Assembly: GCF_018736105.1 (NCBI RefSeq)
Contig: NZ_CP076135.1
Location: forward strand, 4,462,001-4,526,000
From: Bradyrhizobium sediminis
Lineage (GTDB): Bacteria; Pseudomonadota; Alphaproteobacteria; Rhizobiales; Xanthobacteraceae
DNA: 64,000 nt
Reading direction: 5' to 3'
The first letter of the stretch is position 1; every line of letters begins with the position of its first letter. The notes under the pieces are model-generated. The model saw only the letters and a list, made by a program, of their open reading frames with translations, had not been told where the DNA came from and ran no database searches. The translations under genes were made by a program, and so were the position numbers. Shown in pieces: positions 1-8,008 of this stretch.

Positions 1-508
1 TGTGATGCGCCAGGAGCCGGTCGATCTTGTGCGGCAGCGTATCGAGATCGGCGAGGTCCATCAGCCGGATGGCGCGGCGCCCGACCTTGTCTTCATAGGC
101 CGGACCGATGCCGCGCCGCGTGGTGCCGATCGCGGTCAGGGCCGAAGCGGATTCGCGGATCGAATCGAGGTCGCGATGCAGCGGCAGGATCAGCGTGACG
201 TTCTCGGCGATGCGCAGATTGTCCGGGCTGATGGCGACGCCCTGGCCCTTGAGTTTCGTCACTTCATCGAGGAAGGCCTGCGGGTCGAACACCACGCCGT
301 TGCCGATCACCGCGAGCTTCGACGGCCGCAGCACGCCGGAGGGCAACAGCGCCAGCTTGTAGGTGATGCCGTTGATGACGAGGGTATGGCCGGCATTGTG
401 GCCGCCCTGGAAGCGCACGACGATATCGGCCTGCTCCGACAACCAGTCGACAATCTTGCCCTTCCCTTCGTCACCCCATTGGGCGCCGACGACGACGACA
501 TTGGCCAT
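1..508 (-). CDS. purA: Adenylosuccinate synthase, N-terminal part (runs off the window)
   Basis: Catalyses the GTP-dependent joining of IMP and aspartate to adenylosuccinate, the first committed step of AMP synthesis in the cytoplasm. The visible 169 residues begin [18 protein letters not shown], the family's nucleotide-binding start. The NAGHT segment and the [13 protein letters not shown] loop (IMP/GTP pocket) follow. The ATG is at 508-506 on the minus strand. The C-terminal part lies beyond position 1. A palindromic repeat lies directly upstream (542-613), so the promoter is probably between the repeat and the start or spans it. Identification is secure. Confidence 0.97.
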   Translation of the reverse strand, partial: MANVVVVGAQWGDEGKGKIVDWLSEQADIVVRFQGGHNAGHTLVINGITYKLALLPSGVLRPSKLAVIGNGVVFDPQAFLDEVTKLKGQGVAISPDNLRIAENVTLILPLHRDLDSIRESASALTAIGTTRRGIGPAYEDKVGRRAIRLMDLADLDTLPHKIDRLLAHH

Positions 509-541
509 TTCGTAAGTTATCCCTCTGCAACTCGCTTCGTT

Positions 542-613
542 GGAGCACGATCTCCGGGCAACCGGCCGGCTTGTCCCGAAGGAAACCGGTCCCGCTTTTC
601 CGGATCATGCTCG
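542..613. repeat. Palindromic intergenic repeat, family A (copy 1)
   Basis: About 72 bp. Its reverse complement matches 7832-7906 closely: both contain GAGCATGATCCGGAAAAGCG, then an ACCGGTTT core, a CGGGACAA segment and a CCGGAGATC-TGCTCCA end. The ends are complementary, so the element can fold into a long hairpin. Similar elements are common in Bradyrhizobium and Rhodopseudomonas intergenic DNA as I recall. The rest of the 309-bp gap between purA and the next gene (614-816) shows no gene. Confidence 0.8.
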
Positions 614-816
614 CGCGTACGCCCCCAGCTAAAACACGGCCGGGGCCGCTCGCATGCGAGGCACCCCATCGGATAAAGGAAGCAGGTGATCTAGGCAAGC
701 AAGAACGGGCCCTCGGGGCCGGGTTAGAAGGGCCTCAACCCATTGATATCCCCTGAAAATTTGTGGCCGCACGATGGCGGCCGTCCAGCGCGGCGACGGC
801 CGGGTGCGGCACGCCT

Positions 817-2094
817 CTAACGCAGCATGAAAAACCCCAGTGACGCCGCGGCCATCACCGCGGTCGCGGCCCAGCCCCAGACCGCCATCGACCGCGATAC
901 CGTCAACCGCCCCATCACCCGCGGGTTGCGGACGATCAGCATCATCACCGCCATCAGGGGTGCTGCCAGCACGCCATTGACGACCGCCGCCCAATACAGC
1001 GCCTTCACCGGATCGAGTCCGACGAAATTGAGCGCGGCGCCGAGCAGCGTGGCCACCGCGATGGTCGCATAGAAGGCGCGGGCGTCGTTGGGGCGGGCAT
1101 CGAGGCTTTCGGTCCAGCCGAACACCTCGCTGACCGCATAGGCCGCCGAACCCGCCAGTACCGGCACCGCCAAGAGGCCGGTGCCGATGATCCCCAGAGC
1201 GAACAGCGCGAAGGCGAATTCGCCGGCGATCGGGCGCAGCGCCTCGGCGGCCTGCGCCGAGGTGGCGATATCGGTAATTCCGTGCGCGTGCAGCGTCGCG
1301 GCGGTGGCGAACACGATCGCCAGCGACACCAGCGAACTGAACGCCATCCCGGTGATGGTATCGATGCGGATGCGGGCGAGCTCCGGCCCCGCCGTCTTCG
1401 GCGCCACGCACAGCGGCTTGGCGTGGTGGCGGTGCTGCTCCTCGACTTCCTGCCCGGCCTGCCAGAAAAACAGATAGGGGCTGATGGTGGTGCCGAGAAT
1501 CGCCACCATCGCCATCGCGGAAGCGCCGGTGAGGTCGATGGCCGGAATGAGCAGCGATTTCACCGCAGCCATCCACGGCACGTCGGCCACGAACACGACG
1601 GCGACATAGGAGAACAGCGAAAGCGTTCCCCATTTCAGCACCGCGGCATAGCGCGGATAGCTGAGCCAGACCTCGAGCACGATGCAGACGACGCCGAACA
1701 GCAGGGTGTAGAGGTGCTCCGGCCCGCCGATCAGCAGCTGAAGCGCCGCCCCCATCGCGCCGAGATCGGCGCCGAGGTTGATGATGTTGGCGACCAGCAG
1801 CAGCGTCACGACCAGCCGCAACAGCCACGGCGGGTAATGTCGCCGCAGATTGTGCGCGATGCCGCGTCCGCTGACGCTGCCGATCCGGGCGGCGACCTCC
1901 TGGATCACCACCATCAGCGGAAAACTGAGCACGAACGTCCACGCCAGCCCGAAGCCGAACTGCGCGCCGATCTGGCTGTGGGTGGCGATCCCGCTGGGAT
2001 CGTCATCCGCCGCGCCGGTCACGAGCCCGGGGCCGAGCCGGCTCCAGATGCGCCCGAGCAGGCTGCCGGCCGGCTTATCGGGTGATTCGTTCAT
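817..2094 (-). CDS. Nramp-family divalent metal transporter with non-canonical metal site
   Basis: A 425-aa polytopic membrane protein of the SLC11/Nramp family, with about 11 hydrophobic segments. Canonical Nramp proteins bind Mn/Fe with DPGN in helix 1 and MPH in helix 6. Here helix 1 reads DDDPSGIA (D32, P33, S34) and helix 6 reads TTISPYLFFWQ (202-212), so the helix-6 Met is Ser and the His is Tyr. Those changes recall Nramp-related magnesium transporters (NRMT), so substrate specificity is uncertain and Mg2+ is possible. Only 33 bp separate it from the upstream LTxxQ gene, suggesting co-transcription. The symbol mntH is withheld because the metal site differs. Confidence 0.85.
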   Translation of the reverse strand: MNESPDKPAGSLLGRIWSRLGPGLVTGAADDDPSGIATHSQIGAQFGFGLAWTFVLSFPLMVVIQEVAARIGSVSGRGIAHNLRRHYPPWLLRLVVTLLLVANIINLGADLGAMGAALQLLIGGPEHLYTLLFGVVCIVLEVWLSYPRYAAVLKWGTLSLFSYVAVVFVADVPWMAAVKSLLIPAIDLTGASAMAMVAILGTTISPYLFFWQAGQEVEEQHRHHAKPLCVAPKTAGPELARIRIDTITGMAFSSLVSLAIVFATAATLHAHGITDIATSAQAAEALRPIAGEFAFALFALGIIGTGLLAVPVLAGSAAYAVSEVFGWTESLDARPNDARAFYATIAVATLLGAALNFVGLDPVKALYWAAVVNGVLAAPLMAVMMLIVRNPRVMGRLTVSRSMAVWGWAATAVMAAASLGFFMLR

Positions 2095-2127
2095 GCCGCC
2101 AGCTTAGCCGGTGAGCTGCGCACCCGT

Positions 2128-2643
2128 TTACCAGCGGTCGCGCCAGCGCCCGAACCGGCCGCGGCCGTAATTGGAATTGAGCTTGGCTTTTTGCTCATCG
2201 CTCAGCGTCGCGTAGAACGCCTCCAGCGCGGGCCGCATGGTGCGGATGGCCTGCAGCATGGTGTCCATGCGCTTTTCCATGGCCTCGGTTCGCCCGACAA
2301 TGGTCTCGGGAACATCGGTCTGGCAGGCGTTGCGCATCACCTCGGCCGACTTGATCGACGCCGCCTTGAATTCATCGAACTTGCCGCGCTGCGCGTCGGT
2401 CAGCTTGACCAGTTCGGCGATCCTGTCGGCCCGCCACTCCGCAAATCCGGTTGCACCCGGATTGCACATCGCGCCGAAACCGCGGCGGCCCATCATCCCC
2501 GACCCCATCATGCCGGGACCCGACATCATGCCCGGGCCCATGAATCCGGGCCCCGGACCCGGCTGTGCAGCGGCGGTCGCCAGCAGCGCGCTGACACCCA
2601 AGGCTGCGGAAGCAACCAGCACGATCCCGAATCTTGCCGCCAT
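2128..2643 (-). CDS. Periplasmic Spy/CpxP-like LTxxQ protein with Met-rich N-terminus
   Basis: A 171-aa exported protein. An N-terminal signal peptide ends near the AAAQPG segment. A short Gly/Met/Pro-rich stretch follows (FMGPGMMSGPGMMGSGMMG, about residues 34-52), then a helical domain with two LTxxQ-like motifs (LTDAQRGKF and LSDEQKAKL) typical of the Spy/CpxP/ZraP fold. Relatives act as periplasmic chaperones or envelope-stress and metal-sensing proteins. The Met-rich segment could bind soft metal ions (inference). The start ATG at 2643 has GGAGAG a few bases upstream. It sits between a DUF2892 gene and the Nramp-like gene in one orientation. Confidence 0.85.
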   Translation of the reverse strand: MAARFGIVLVASAALGVSALLATAAAQPGPGPGFMGPGMMSGPGMMGSGMMGRRGFGAMCNPGATGFAEWRADRIAELVKLTDAQRGKFDEFKAASIKSAEVMRNACQTDVPETIVGRTEAMEKRMDTMLQAIRTMRPALEAFYATLSDEQKAKLNSNYGRGRFGRWRDRW

Positions 2644-2699
2644 GGTATTCTCTCCGGTTCAGGGGCACGAGGCCCAGATCGATTGGACGATGCGCGCCG

Positions 2700-2912
2700 T
2701 CAGCTCTGCTGTTTGAGCGGGCAGGTGGACATGCCGAACAGCGAGTAGGCCGGGCAATAGCCAAAGACAGCGGTCAGCAGCGGCACCACGCCGATCCAGC
2801 CGACCCAATTCCAGCCGGTCTGCGAGAAGCCGATGGGAATGGCGTATGCGATCAGCAGAAGCCCCACCACGACACGTATGATCCGATCGACCGATCCAAC
2901 GTTCCTGCTCAT
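2700..2912 (-). CDS. Small DUF2892 (YgaP-type) inner-membrane protein
   Basis: 70 aa starting MSRNVGSVDRIIRVVVG, the typical opening of DUF2892 proteins. Two transmembrane helices enclose a GWIGVVPLLTAVFGYCPAYSLFG segment. Members are often fused to or located beside rhodanese domains, and no function is established for the stand-alone form. I chose the ATG at 2912 because the family begins with MxxNVG, so the longer upstream reading is unlikely. It lies 56 bp upstream of the LTxxQ gene and may be the first gene of the same transcription unit. Confidence 0.85.
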   Translation of the reverse strand: MSRNVGSVDRIIRVVVGLLLIAYAIPIGFSQTGWNWVGWIGVVPLLTAVFGYCPAYSLFGMSTCPLKQQS

Positions 2913-3049
2913 GATGTGCGATCCTTTCGAGATTGCGGGAAAATCCAACAATATCGGGCCACCGCCGCCGGACATTGACGTGAGTCAAACCCGCTCGCCG
3001 GATACGGGCAAAGTTGCAGCGCAATCAACCGCAGCGACCGTTCGATCCG

Positions 3050-3679
3050 TCATGCATCCGTCATCCGCGGAAGCTTCAAGACCGCGAGCAGCGTGACGGG
3101 AAACGTCAGCACCCACATCAAACGGCCGGCGGTAGAATCCACCGCCGCTACTCCGATCGAAGCCGCAAATACCGCCGCCGACAGCAGGGGAACGAGAATC
3201 AACTCGCGCCCGATATCGCGAGGCGCGGTCTTGGCGATCAGATCGGCATGACGCGCCGCGTACCAGCCGGTTGCAGCCAGAAGCAACAGCGTCGTCATCA
3301 TGCTCGCCGCATAGGCCATGGTGGCGACCTTGTTGGAGTACTCGCTGACGAGGCTTGTCACAATCGGCACCAGGCCGACCGACATCAGGAACAGCAGATT
3401 GAGCTGCATCAGCCGGCGATCGACGCGTTCGATATAGGAGAACTTCTGGTGGTGGGCGAGCCAGATCGACCCGACCACGACGAAGCTCAACGCGTACATC
3501 CCGAGCTTGGGAAGGATTCCAACCAAAGCGTCCGCGAGTTGGGATTCGTCGACACTGCCGCTCATTGCGGGAAGCCTGACATCGAGAACCAGCAGCGTCA
3601 TCGCAACGGCAATCACCCCGTCGCTGAATGCAAGCATTCGCTCCGGACTGAAAATTCTGCGTTGTGCCGCTTGAGCCAT
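3050..3679 (-). CDS. TMEM175-family (DUF1211) putative potassium channel
   Basis: A 209-aa integral membrane protein with six predicted helices, the usual bacterial size. Helix 1 carries the family signature FSDGVIAVAMTLLVLDV (FSD motif, about residues 18-34), and the second half has the W-HH-KF segment seen in DUF1211 proteins. Bacterial TMEM175 proteins form tetrameric K+-conductive channels. The physiological role here is unknown. It is transcribed towards the DUF2892 gene, 137 bp away, so it may be separately expressed. Confidence 0.85.
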   Translation of the reverse strand: MAQAAQRRIFSPERMLAFSDGVIAVAMTLLVLDVRLPAMSGSVDESQLADALVGILPKLGMYALSFVVVGSIWLAHHQKFSYIERVDRRLMQLNLLFLMSVGLVPIVTSLVSEYSNKVATMAYAASMMTTLLLLAATGWYAARHADLIAKTAPRDIGRELILVPLLSAAVFAASIGVAAVDSTAGRLMWVLTFPVTLLAVLKLPRMTDA

Positions 3680-3828
3680 TTGGCCCCTCCCTCGCCTCGC
3701 AACCTAGCAAAAGGTTCTGCCGGTTTTTCCGGCCCTCGCTTGATGCAGGTCAAGGGCGTAGCAGCATTGCATTGACAGTGTCTTCAACAGTGCGATCATG
3801 CGGCGCTGAGAGTCTGGTGGAGGCCAAC

Positions 3829-4002
3829 ATGCGTTTGCATATCGGTGCGGTGATCCTGATCCTGCTTGGCGTGATCTTCCTCCTGATCAATCTCGATGTT
3901 GCTCCGGCGGCGGAAATCAGGAAGCTGCTGGCGCAATGGTGGCCCCTGCTGCTCATCGTCGTCGGCGTCACGGTGATGCTGCGGCCCCGTCGCGCCAGGT
4001 AG
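3829..4002 (+). CDS. Small two-helix membrane protein (DUF5668/LiaF-TM-like)
   Basis: 57 aa: MRLHIGAVILILLGVIFL, a short polar loop with NLD and AEIRKLLAQWWPLLLI, a second helix, and a basic RPRRAR tail. The I-G-x2-LIL-G-x3-L-x-N/WWPLLLI pattern matches the small LiaF-type transmembrane domain found in bacterial phage-shock or envelope-associated proteins. No catalytic residues are present. The ATG follows AGGCCAAC rather than a strong ribosome binding site, so translation is plausible but not certain. Confidence 0.7.
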   Translation: MRLHIGAVILILLGVIFLLINLDVAPAAEIRKLLAQWWPLLLIVVGVTVMLRPRRAR

Positions 4003-4133
4003 CGGACCGGCCGCGAGGTACCCTGCCTCGCCTGCTGCATGCGCATTGCGGTCATGATCCGGGCAGGCGTGACGGCCCGCCCGAAACTCTGCTATCTGAA
4101 CTTCCGGGATATCTGACGAGGAGCGGCGGCGCC

Positions 4134-4610
4134 ATGTCGAAGACCACGCCTGCGACCCTTGCGCTGCGGAAGCTTGGCTGCGCCTTCAAGCTGCACACCT
4201 ATGTCTACGATTCCAACGTGGACAACAAGATCGGCCTGCAGGCCGCCGAGGCGCTCGGCGTCGAACCAGGGCGCATGCTGAAGACCCTGATGGCCGAGGT
4301 CGACGGCAGGCCGGTCTGCGTGATCGTGCCGTCGGATCGCGAAGTCAGCATGAAAAAGCTCGCCGCGGCGTTCGACGGCAAGGCGGCGAACATGATGCGC
4401 CCGGCCGATGCCGAGCGGCTGACCGGCTATCATGTCGGCGGTATCAGCCCGTTCGGGCAGAGGAGGCTTGTGCCGGTCGCGATCGAACAGGCGGCGCTCA
4501 GCCATCTGACCGTGTACGTCAATGGCGGTCAGCGCGGACTGCAGATCGAGATCGATCCCAATGACGCCGCCATCGCCGCAGGCGCCGTCGCACACGAACT
4601 GACGATGTAA
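4134..4610 (+). CDS. ybaK: YbaK/EbsC-type Cys-tRNA(Pro)/Cys-tRNA(Cys) deacylase
   Basis: A 158-aa cytoplasmic editing enzyme that hydrolyses misacylated Cys-tRNA(Pro). It starts MSKTTPATLALRKLG and has the YbaK-fold hallmarks: GLQAAEALGVEPGRMLKTLM (substrate-binding Lys), SDREVSMKKLAAAF, GYHVGGISPFGQ (conserved GGISPxG loop) and GGQRGLQIEI near the C-terminus. Length fits the family. I chose the ATG at 4134, after GACGAGGAGCGGCGGCGCC, over longer upstream readings because the family starts about here. Confidence 0.92.
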   Translation: MSKTTPATLALRKLGCAFKLHTYVYDSNVDNKIGLQAAEALGVEPGRMLKTLMAEVDGRPVCVIVPSDREVSMKKLAAAFDGKAANMMRPADAERLTGYHVGGISPFGQRRLVPVAIEQAALSHLTVYVNGGQRGLQIEIDPNDAAIAAGAVAHELTM

Positions 4611-4700
4611 AATCGCGCCAAGGATACCATCCGGCAGCACCGTCCCCGCCACGCAACGGGCGCCAAGCGCCGCCGGTCCCACTTCGAGGCGCGCAATCGC

Positions 4701-5030
4701 TCAGGCCGCGAGCGACGTCCGTTCGACAGATTTGAGCCGGGCCGGCTTCCCCCCCGGCGGATTTCTCGGTGGCTGGTCCAGGCTGGACAACGCTTCGAGG
4801 ATCTCGTCGATCGAGACCGTCCGCCTGGCTCCGGGGATGACGCGCAACGAGGGGCAGGACGTCACCGCTGCGGCATCGGATGCCCAGGAGGCCAGGATGG
4901 CCCGTTTCTCTGCCCGCGACAGCGTTGCGTCGGCCAGCACATCCCGGGGATGATCGAATACCGAACCGGGATGCAAAATGGCGTTCAGATCGTAGACATT
5001 TTCATCAAAGTTTCGGTCGAGATCGGTCAT
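4701..5030 (-). CDS. Conserved hypothetical protein
   Basis: A 109-aa soluble protein beginning MTDLDRNFDENVYDLNAILHPG. The central segment DATLSRAEKRAILASWASDAAAV occurs in small rhizobial proteins I have seen annotated as hypothetical. The segment SIDEILEALSSLD follows, then a Pro/Lys-rich tail. No signal peptide or membrane segment is evident. The start has GGAGGACG upstream on the minus strand. It is divergent from hsp20, whose regulatory region begins about 150 bp away. Function unknown. Confidence 0.75.
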   Translation of the reverse strand: MTDLDRNFDENVYDLNAILHPGSVFDHPRDVLADATLSRAEKRAILASWASDAAAVTSCPSLRVIPGARRTVSIDEILEALSSLDQPPRNPPGGKPARLKSVERTSLAA

Positions 5031-5178
5031 GTCGTCCTCCTGAACTCCTTTCGTTTCGGGACGGAAAACGACTTAGAAAAACCGGGACCGACTTCAAGAC
5101 CCCTGCGAAAATTTTTGACCGTCGGCCTGGAGCCTACGGGCCGCCCGCGATCAGGTTTACCAAAAAATTGTGCGGTCT

Positions 5179-5318
5179 CTTGAAACTGCAAAGGCGTTTG
5201 CTAGTTTTTTGACTGCCGCGACCTGCGGCCCGGGCGCCTCTCGGGGGCCCGGATGAGGCGGGCATCGGTGATGTCCGGTGCCTGCTCGTACCCAACTTGC
5301 TCAACGGAGGATTTGGCT
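5179..5318 (+). promoter_or_regulatory. Candidate heat-shock promoter and ROSE-type RNA thermometer leader of hsp20
   Basis: A -35-like CTTGAAA lies at 5179-5185 with TAG-containing sequence about 16 bp on. The leader that follows is GC-rich with several possible stems. Immediately before the start codon, TTGCT (5297-5301), a short loop and AGGA (5308-5311) inside the ribosome binding site can pair as U-A, C-G, G.G, U-A. This is the arrangement of the UYGCU/anti-Shine-Dalgarno hairpin of rhizobial ROSE elements. The base pairing was judged by eye; no folding was computed. Confidence 0.55.
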
Positions 5319-5777
5319 ATGAGAACCTACGACTTCACTCCGCTCTGGCGGTCGACGATCGGCTTTGACCGCTTTTTCGATCTCGTCGATGCAGCGCAGC
5401 ATGCCGGCAGCGACGACAACTACCCGCCCTGTAACGTCGAGCGGCTCGGCGAGGACCGCTATCAGATATCGCTGGCGCTCGCCGGCTTCGCGCCCGATGA
5501 GATCACCGTCACCGCCGAGCAGAACGTGCTGACGGTCGAAGGCCGCAAGGCCGAGAAGACGCAGCGCGAATTCCTCTACCAAGGCATCTCTTCGCGGCCG
5601 TTCAAGCGTCAGTTCAACTTGGCCGACTATGTCCAGGTCAGGGGCGCGACGTTCGACAACGGCTTGCTGCAGATCGAACTGACCCGCGAAATCCCGGAAG
5701 CGATGAAGCCGCGCCGGATCGCGATCAATGGTTCGCCTGCCTCCGGCCTCCGCGAGATCGAGACCAAGGTAGCCTGA
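5319..5777 (+). CDS. hsp20: Small heat-shock protein, Hsp20/alpha-crystallin family
   Basis: A 152-aa ATP-independent cytoplasmic holdase. It begins MRTYDFTPLWRSTIGFDRFFD, a typical rhizobial class A Hsp20 N-terminus. The alpha-crystallin domain (about residues 35-130) contains YPPCNVERLGEDRYQISLALAGF, the GRK loop and RGATFDNGLLQIEL, matching the A-x-x-x-N-G-L/V-L signature. GGAGG lies 8 bp upstream of the ATG. Rhizobia carry many hsp20 genes, usually under ROSE control, consistent with the leader described at 5179-5318. Confidence 0.93.
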   Translation: MRTYDFTPLWRSTIGFDRFFDLVDAAQHAGSDDNYPPCNVERLGEDRYQISLALAGFAPDEITVTAEQNVLTVEGRKAEKTQREFLYQGISSRPFKRQFNLADYVQVRGATFDNGLLQIELTREIPEAMKPRRIAINGSPASGLREIETKVA

Positions 5778-5995
5778 CCGGCAGCATTCGTCGGTAGTAG
5801 GGCCTTCGCGGCGGCCGCCGCCGCGAAGTTCCCCGTGCGCGCGAACCGTGACCCGGCCTGTCCGGCGCATGGTCGAGATGCATCCTGCGCCATTGATGTC
5901 GACGACAAATCCGTGTCTTTGAGGTGTGCCGGGCGAACATTCCGGCCCGGCTGTCCGCGCCGGGCGGGCGCGGCGTCATCAACCGAGCTCAGCGA

Positions 5996-6931
5996 ATGTC
6001 TGCTTCCGATCCGACTACCGATGCCGCCCCTTCCGGGAACTGGATCGCCAACCAGCCCTATCTGCTGCTGTCCATCACCTCGCTGTGCTGGGCCGGCAAC
6101 GCCATCGTCGGCCGGCTCGCCGCCGGGCATATTCCCCCGGTGACGCTGTCGTTCCTGCGCTGGTCGCTGGCGTTCCTCATCATCCTGCCGTTCGCCTGGA
6201 ACCATCTGGTGCGCGACTGGGCCGCGATACGCCGCCACCTCGGCACCATGGTGATTCTGTCCATCACCGGGATCGGCGCCTTCAATACCATGCAATACTG
6301 GGCGCTCGAGCATACCCAGGCGCTGAACACGCTGTTGCTGCAATCGGCCGGACCGCTGTTCGTCGCGGCATGGTCGCTGGTCCTGCTCGGCGTCCGGCTG
6401 ACGCTGGCGCAGGCCGGCGGGCTCGCGCTGTCGCTGGTCGGCGTGCTGGTGATCCTGCTGCACGGCGACCTGACCACGCTGAAGAATATCGAGTTCAACG
6501 CCGGCGATATCATCTTCGTCGCCGCGCTGGCGATCTTCGGGCTGTATTCGGCGCTGTCCTACAAGCGCCCGCGGATTCACGGCCTGTCGTTCGTCGGCTT
6601 CACCTTCGGCTGCGGCGCTGCCGTGCTGATTCCGCTGCTGATCTGGGAACTGCTCGCCCGGCCGGTGATGCGGATCGACACCGCCAACCTCCTGTCGCTG
6701 TTCTACGTCGCGGTGTTTCCCTCGACGCTGGCCTATCTGTGCTTCAATCGCGGCGTGCAGCTGATCGGCGCCAACCGCGCGGCCCCCTTCTTTCACGTCA
6801 TCCCGGTGTTCGGAGCGGCGATGGCCATCGTGTTTCTCGGCGAGCAGCCGCAACTTTTCCACGTGATCGGCTTCGCGCTGGTGCTGACCGGCGTTTTCGT
6901 CGCCTCGCGAAGGCCCGCGGCGGCGGACTGA
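5996..6931 (+). CDS. EamA/DMT-family membrane exporter (copy 1)
   Basis: A 311-aa inner-membrane protein with ten helices in two EamA repeats. It opens with WIANQPYLLLSITSLCWAGNAIVGRLAAGHIPPVTLSFLRW, the classic first-repeat signature, and ends in a helix followed by ASRRPAAAD. Relatives (RhaT/YdcZ/PecM/EamA) export amino acids or other metabolites; the substrate cannot be inferred. The protein at 9756-10691 is a same-length paralogue. The ATG at 5996 was chosen to match that paralogue's start. Confidence 0.9.
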   Translation: MSASDPTTDAAPSGNWIANQPYLLLSITSLCWAGNAIVGRLAAGHIPPVTLSFLRWSLAFLIILPFAWNHLVRDWAAIRRHLGTMVILSITGIGAFNTMQYWALEHTQALNTLLLQSAGPLFVAAWSLVLLGVRLTLAQAGGLALSLVGVLVILLHGDLTTLKNIEFNAGDIIFVAALAIFGLYSALSYKRPRIHGLSFVGFTFGCGAAVLIPLLIWELLARPVMRIDTANLLSLFYVAVFPSTLAYLCFNRGVQLIGANRAAPFFHVIPVFGAAMAIVFLGEQPQLFHVIGFALVLTGVFVASRRPAAAD

Positions 6932-7016
6932 CCCGCCGCAGACCGTCCGGAAAGCGGTGACGCGGGACGGCAAGTGCGCTATCTCTTGCCGCTGTTTGCA
7001 GCTGGATACTTCGAAC

Positions 7017-7832
7017 ATGAGATGGCGGGCGAGCAGCCTGATGATCGGATCCCTGTTCCTGGCGTTGATCGCCGGGGGATTCGGCACGTTCCTCGGGGTC
7101 AAGAAGTTCGCCGGCATCCGGGGGCAGGTGCCGCTGCGGGTCATTTTCGAAGGTGCCGCCTCCGGCCTGCACAAGGGCGGCAGCGTCAATTTCGACGGCA
7201 TCAGGGTCGGCGAAGTGGTTTCGCTGAAGCTGGATCACCCGCGCCGGGTGGTCGCGATGGCGATGATCGACAGCAGCGCGCCGGTGCGCAAGGACACCGA
7301 GGTCGGACTGGAGTTTCAGGGGCTGACCGGCGTGGCGGCGATATCGCTGATCGGCGGCTCGATCGACGGTCCGCCGGTCCCGCTGGACAAGGACGGGGTG
7401 CCGGTGCTGACCGCCGATCCGGACGCGCTGCTCGATGTCCAGGAAAAGATCCGGGTGGCGCTGCGCAACGTCGACAAGATCATCGCCGACAATCAGGTGG
7501 CGGTGAAGGATACGCTGCGGAATTTCGAGACCTTCACCGCGACGCTCGCGGGTAATGGCGAGCGGATCACCGAGATCGTCTCTGCCGCCGACAACGCCAT
7601 GGCAGGCGTCGACAGCGGTCTTGCCAAAACCGACAAGTTTCTGGCGAGCCTCGGCAGCGCCAAATATGGCGGCGACCTGCTGCCGACCGTGATTTCGCTT
7701 CGCGAACTGATCGAAAGTTTCGACAAGCGCTCCGGCGCCTTGATGGCGGACACCCGCCGCATGCTCCACGATGTCAGCCAGTCCGTCGGCAAGGCGGACC
7801 AGAAGCCTGGCGGCCGCCCCGCCAGACGCTAG
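7017..7832 (+). CDS. MlaD/MCE-domain protein, membrane-anchored
   Basis: A 271-aa protein with one N-terminal transmembrane helix (about residues 5-28). The MCE domain follows (residues 38-115): VPLRVIFEGAASGLHKGGSVNFDGIRVGEVVSLKLD and TEVGLEFQGLTGVAAISLIGG. A C-terminal helical region is probably coiled coil. MCE proteins form hexameric periplasmic rings that carry lipids for Mla-type transporters. No MlaE permease or MlaF ATPase gene lies alongside, so it may partner with components encoded elsewhere. A GTG at 6957 with GGAAAG upstream is an alternative start adding 20 residues. Confidence 0.85.
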   Translation: MRWRASSLMIGSLFLALIAGGFGTFLGVKKFAGIRGQVPLRVIFEGAASGLHKGGSVNFDGIRVGEVVSLKLDHPRRVVAMAMIDSSAPVRKDTEVGLEFQGLTGVAAISLIGGSIDGPPVPLDKDGVPVLTADPDALLDVQEKIRVALRNVDKIIADNQVAVKDTLRNFETFTATLAGNGERITEIVSAADNAMAGVDSGLAKTDKFLASLGSAKYGGDLLPTVISLRELIESFDKRSGALMADTRRMLHDVSQSVGKADQKPGGRPARR

Positions 7833-7906
7833 AGCATGATCCGGAAAAGCGGGAACCGGTTTTCCCTCGGGACAAACGCGAAGCGTTTGCCCGGAGATCA
7901 TGCTCC
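7832..7906. repeat. Palindromic intergenic repeat, family A (copy 2)
   Basis: 75 bp, starting GAGCATGATCCGGAAAAGCG and ending CGGAGATCATGCTCCA. The two ends are complementary. It is inverted relative to the copy at 542-613 and overlaps the end of the MCE gene's stop region. The hairpin could act as a transcription stop or RNA-stability element between the MCE gene and the oxidase gene. Confidence 0.8.
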
Positions 7907-8008
7907 AACAAAAAGATGCGATCATGATCCGATTCGATCTAATCGGATCATGATCTTGCGTGCCGGGGCCTGTAGCGGAGGTTGACGCTCGCTCCGCTCT
8001 GTCACACC

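Noticed and set aside
629..1942. Long open frame (437 codons) antisense to the Nramp-like gene, and similar long frames such as 5627-7201 and 37705-40041
   Set aside because: They lie opposite confidently identified genes, are Arg/Pro/Gln-rich and resemble no protein. Such frames are expected in high-GC DNA.
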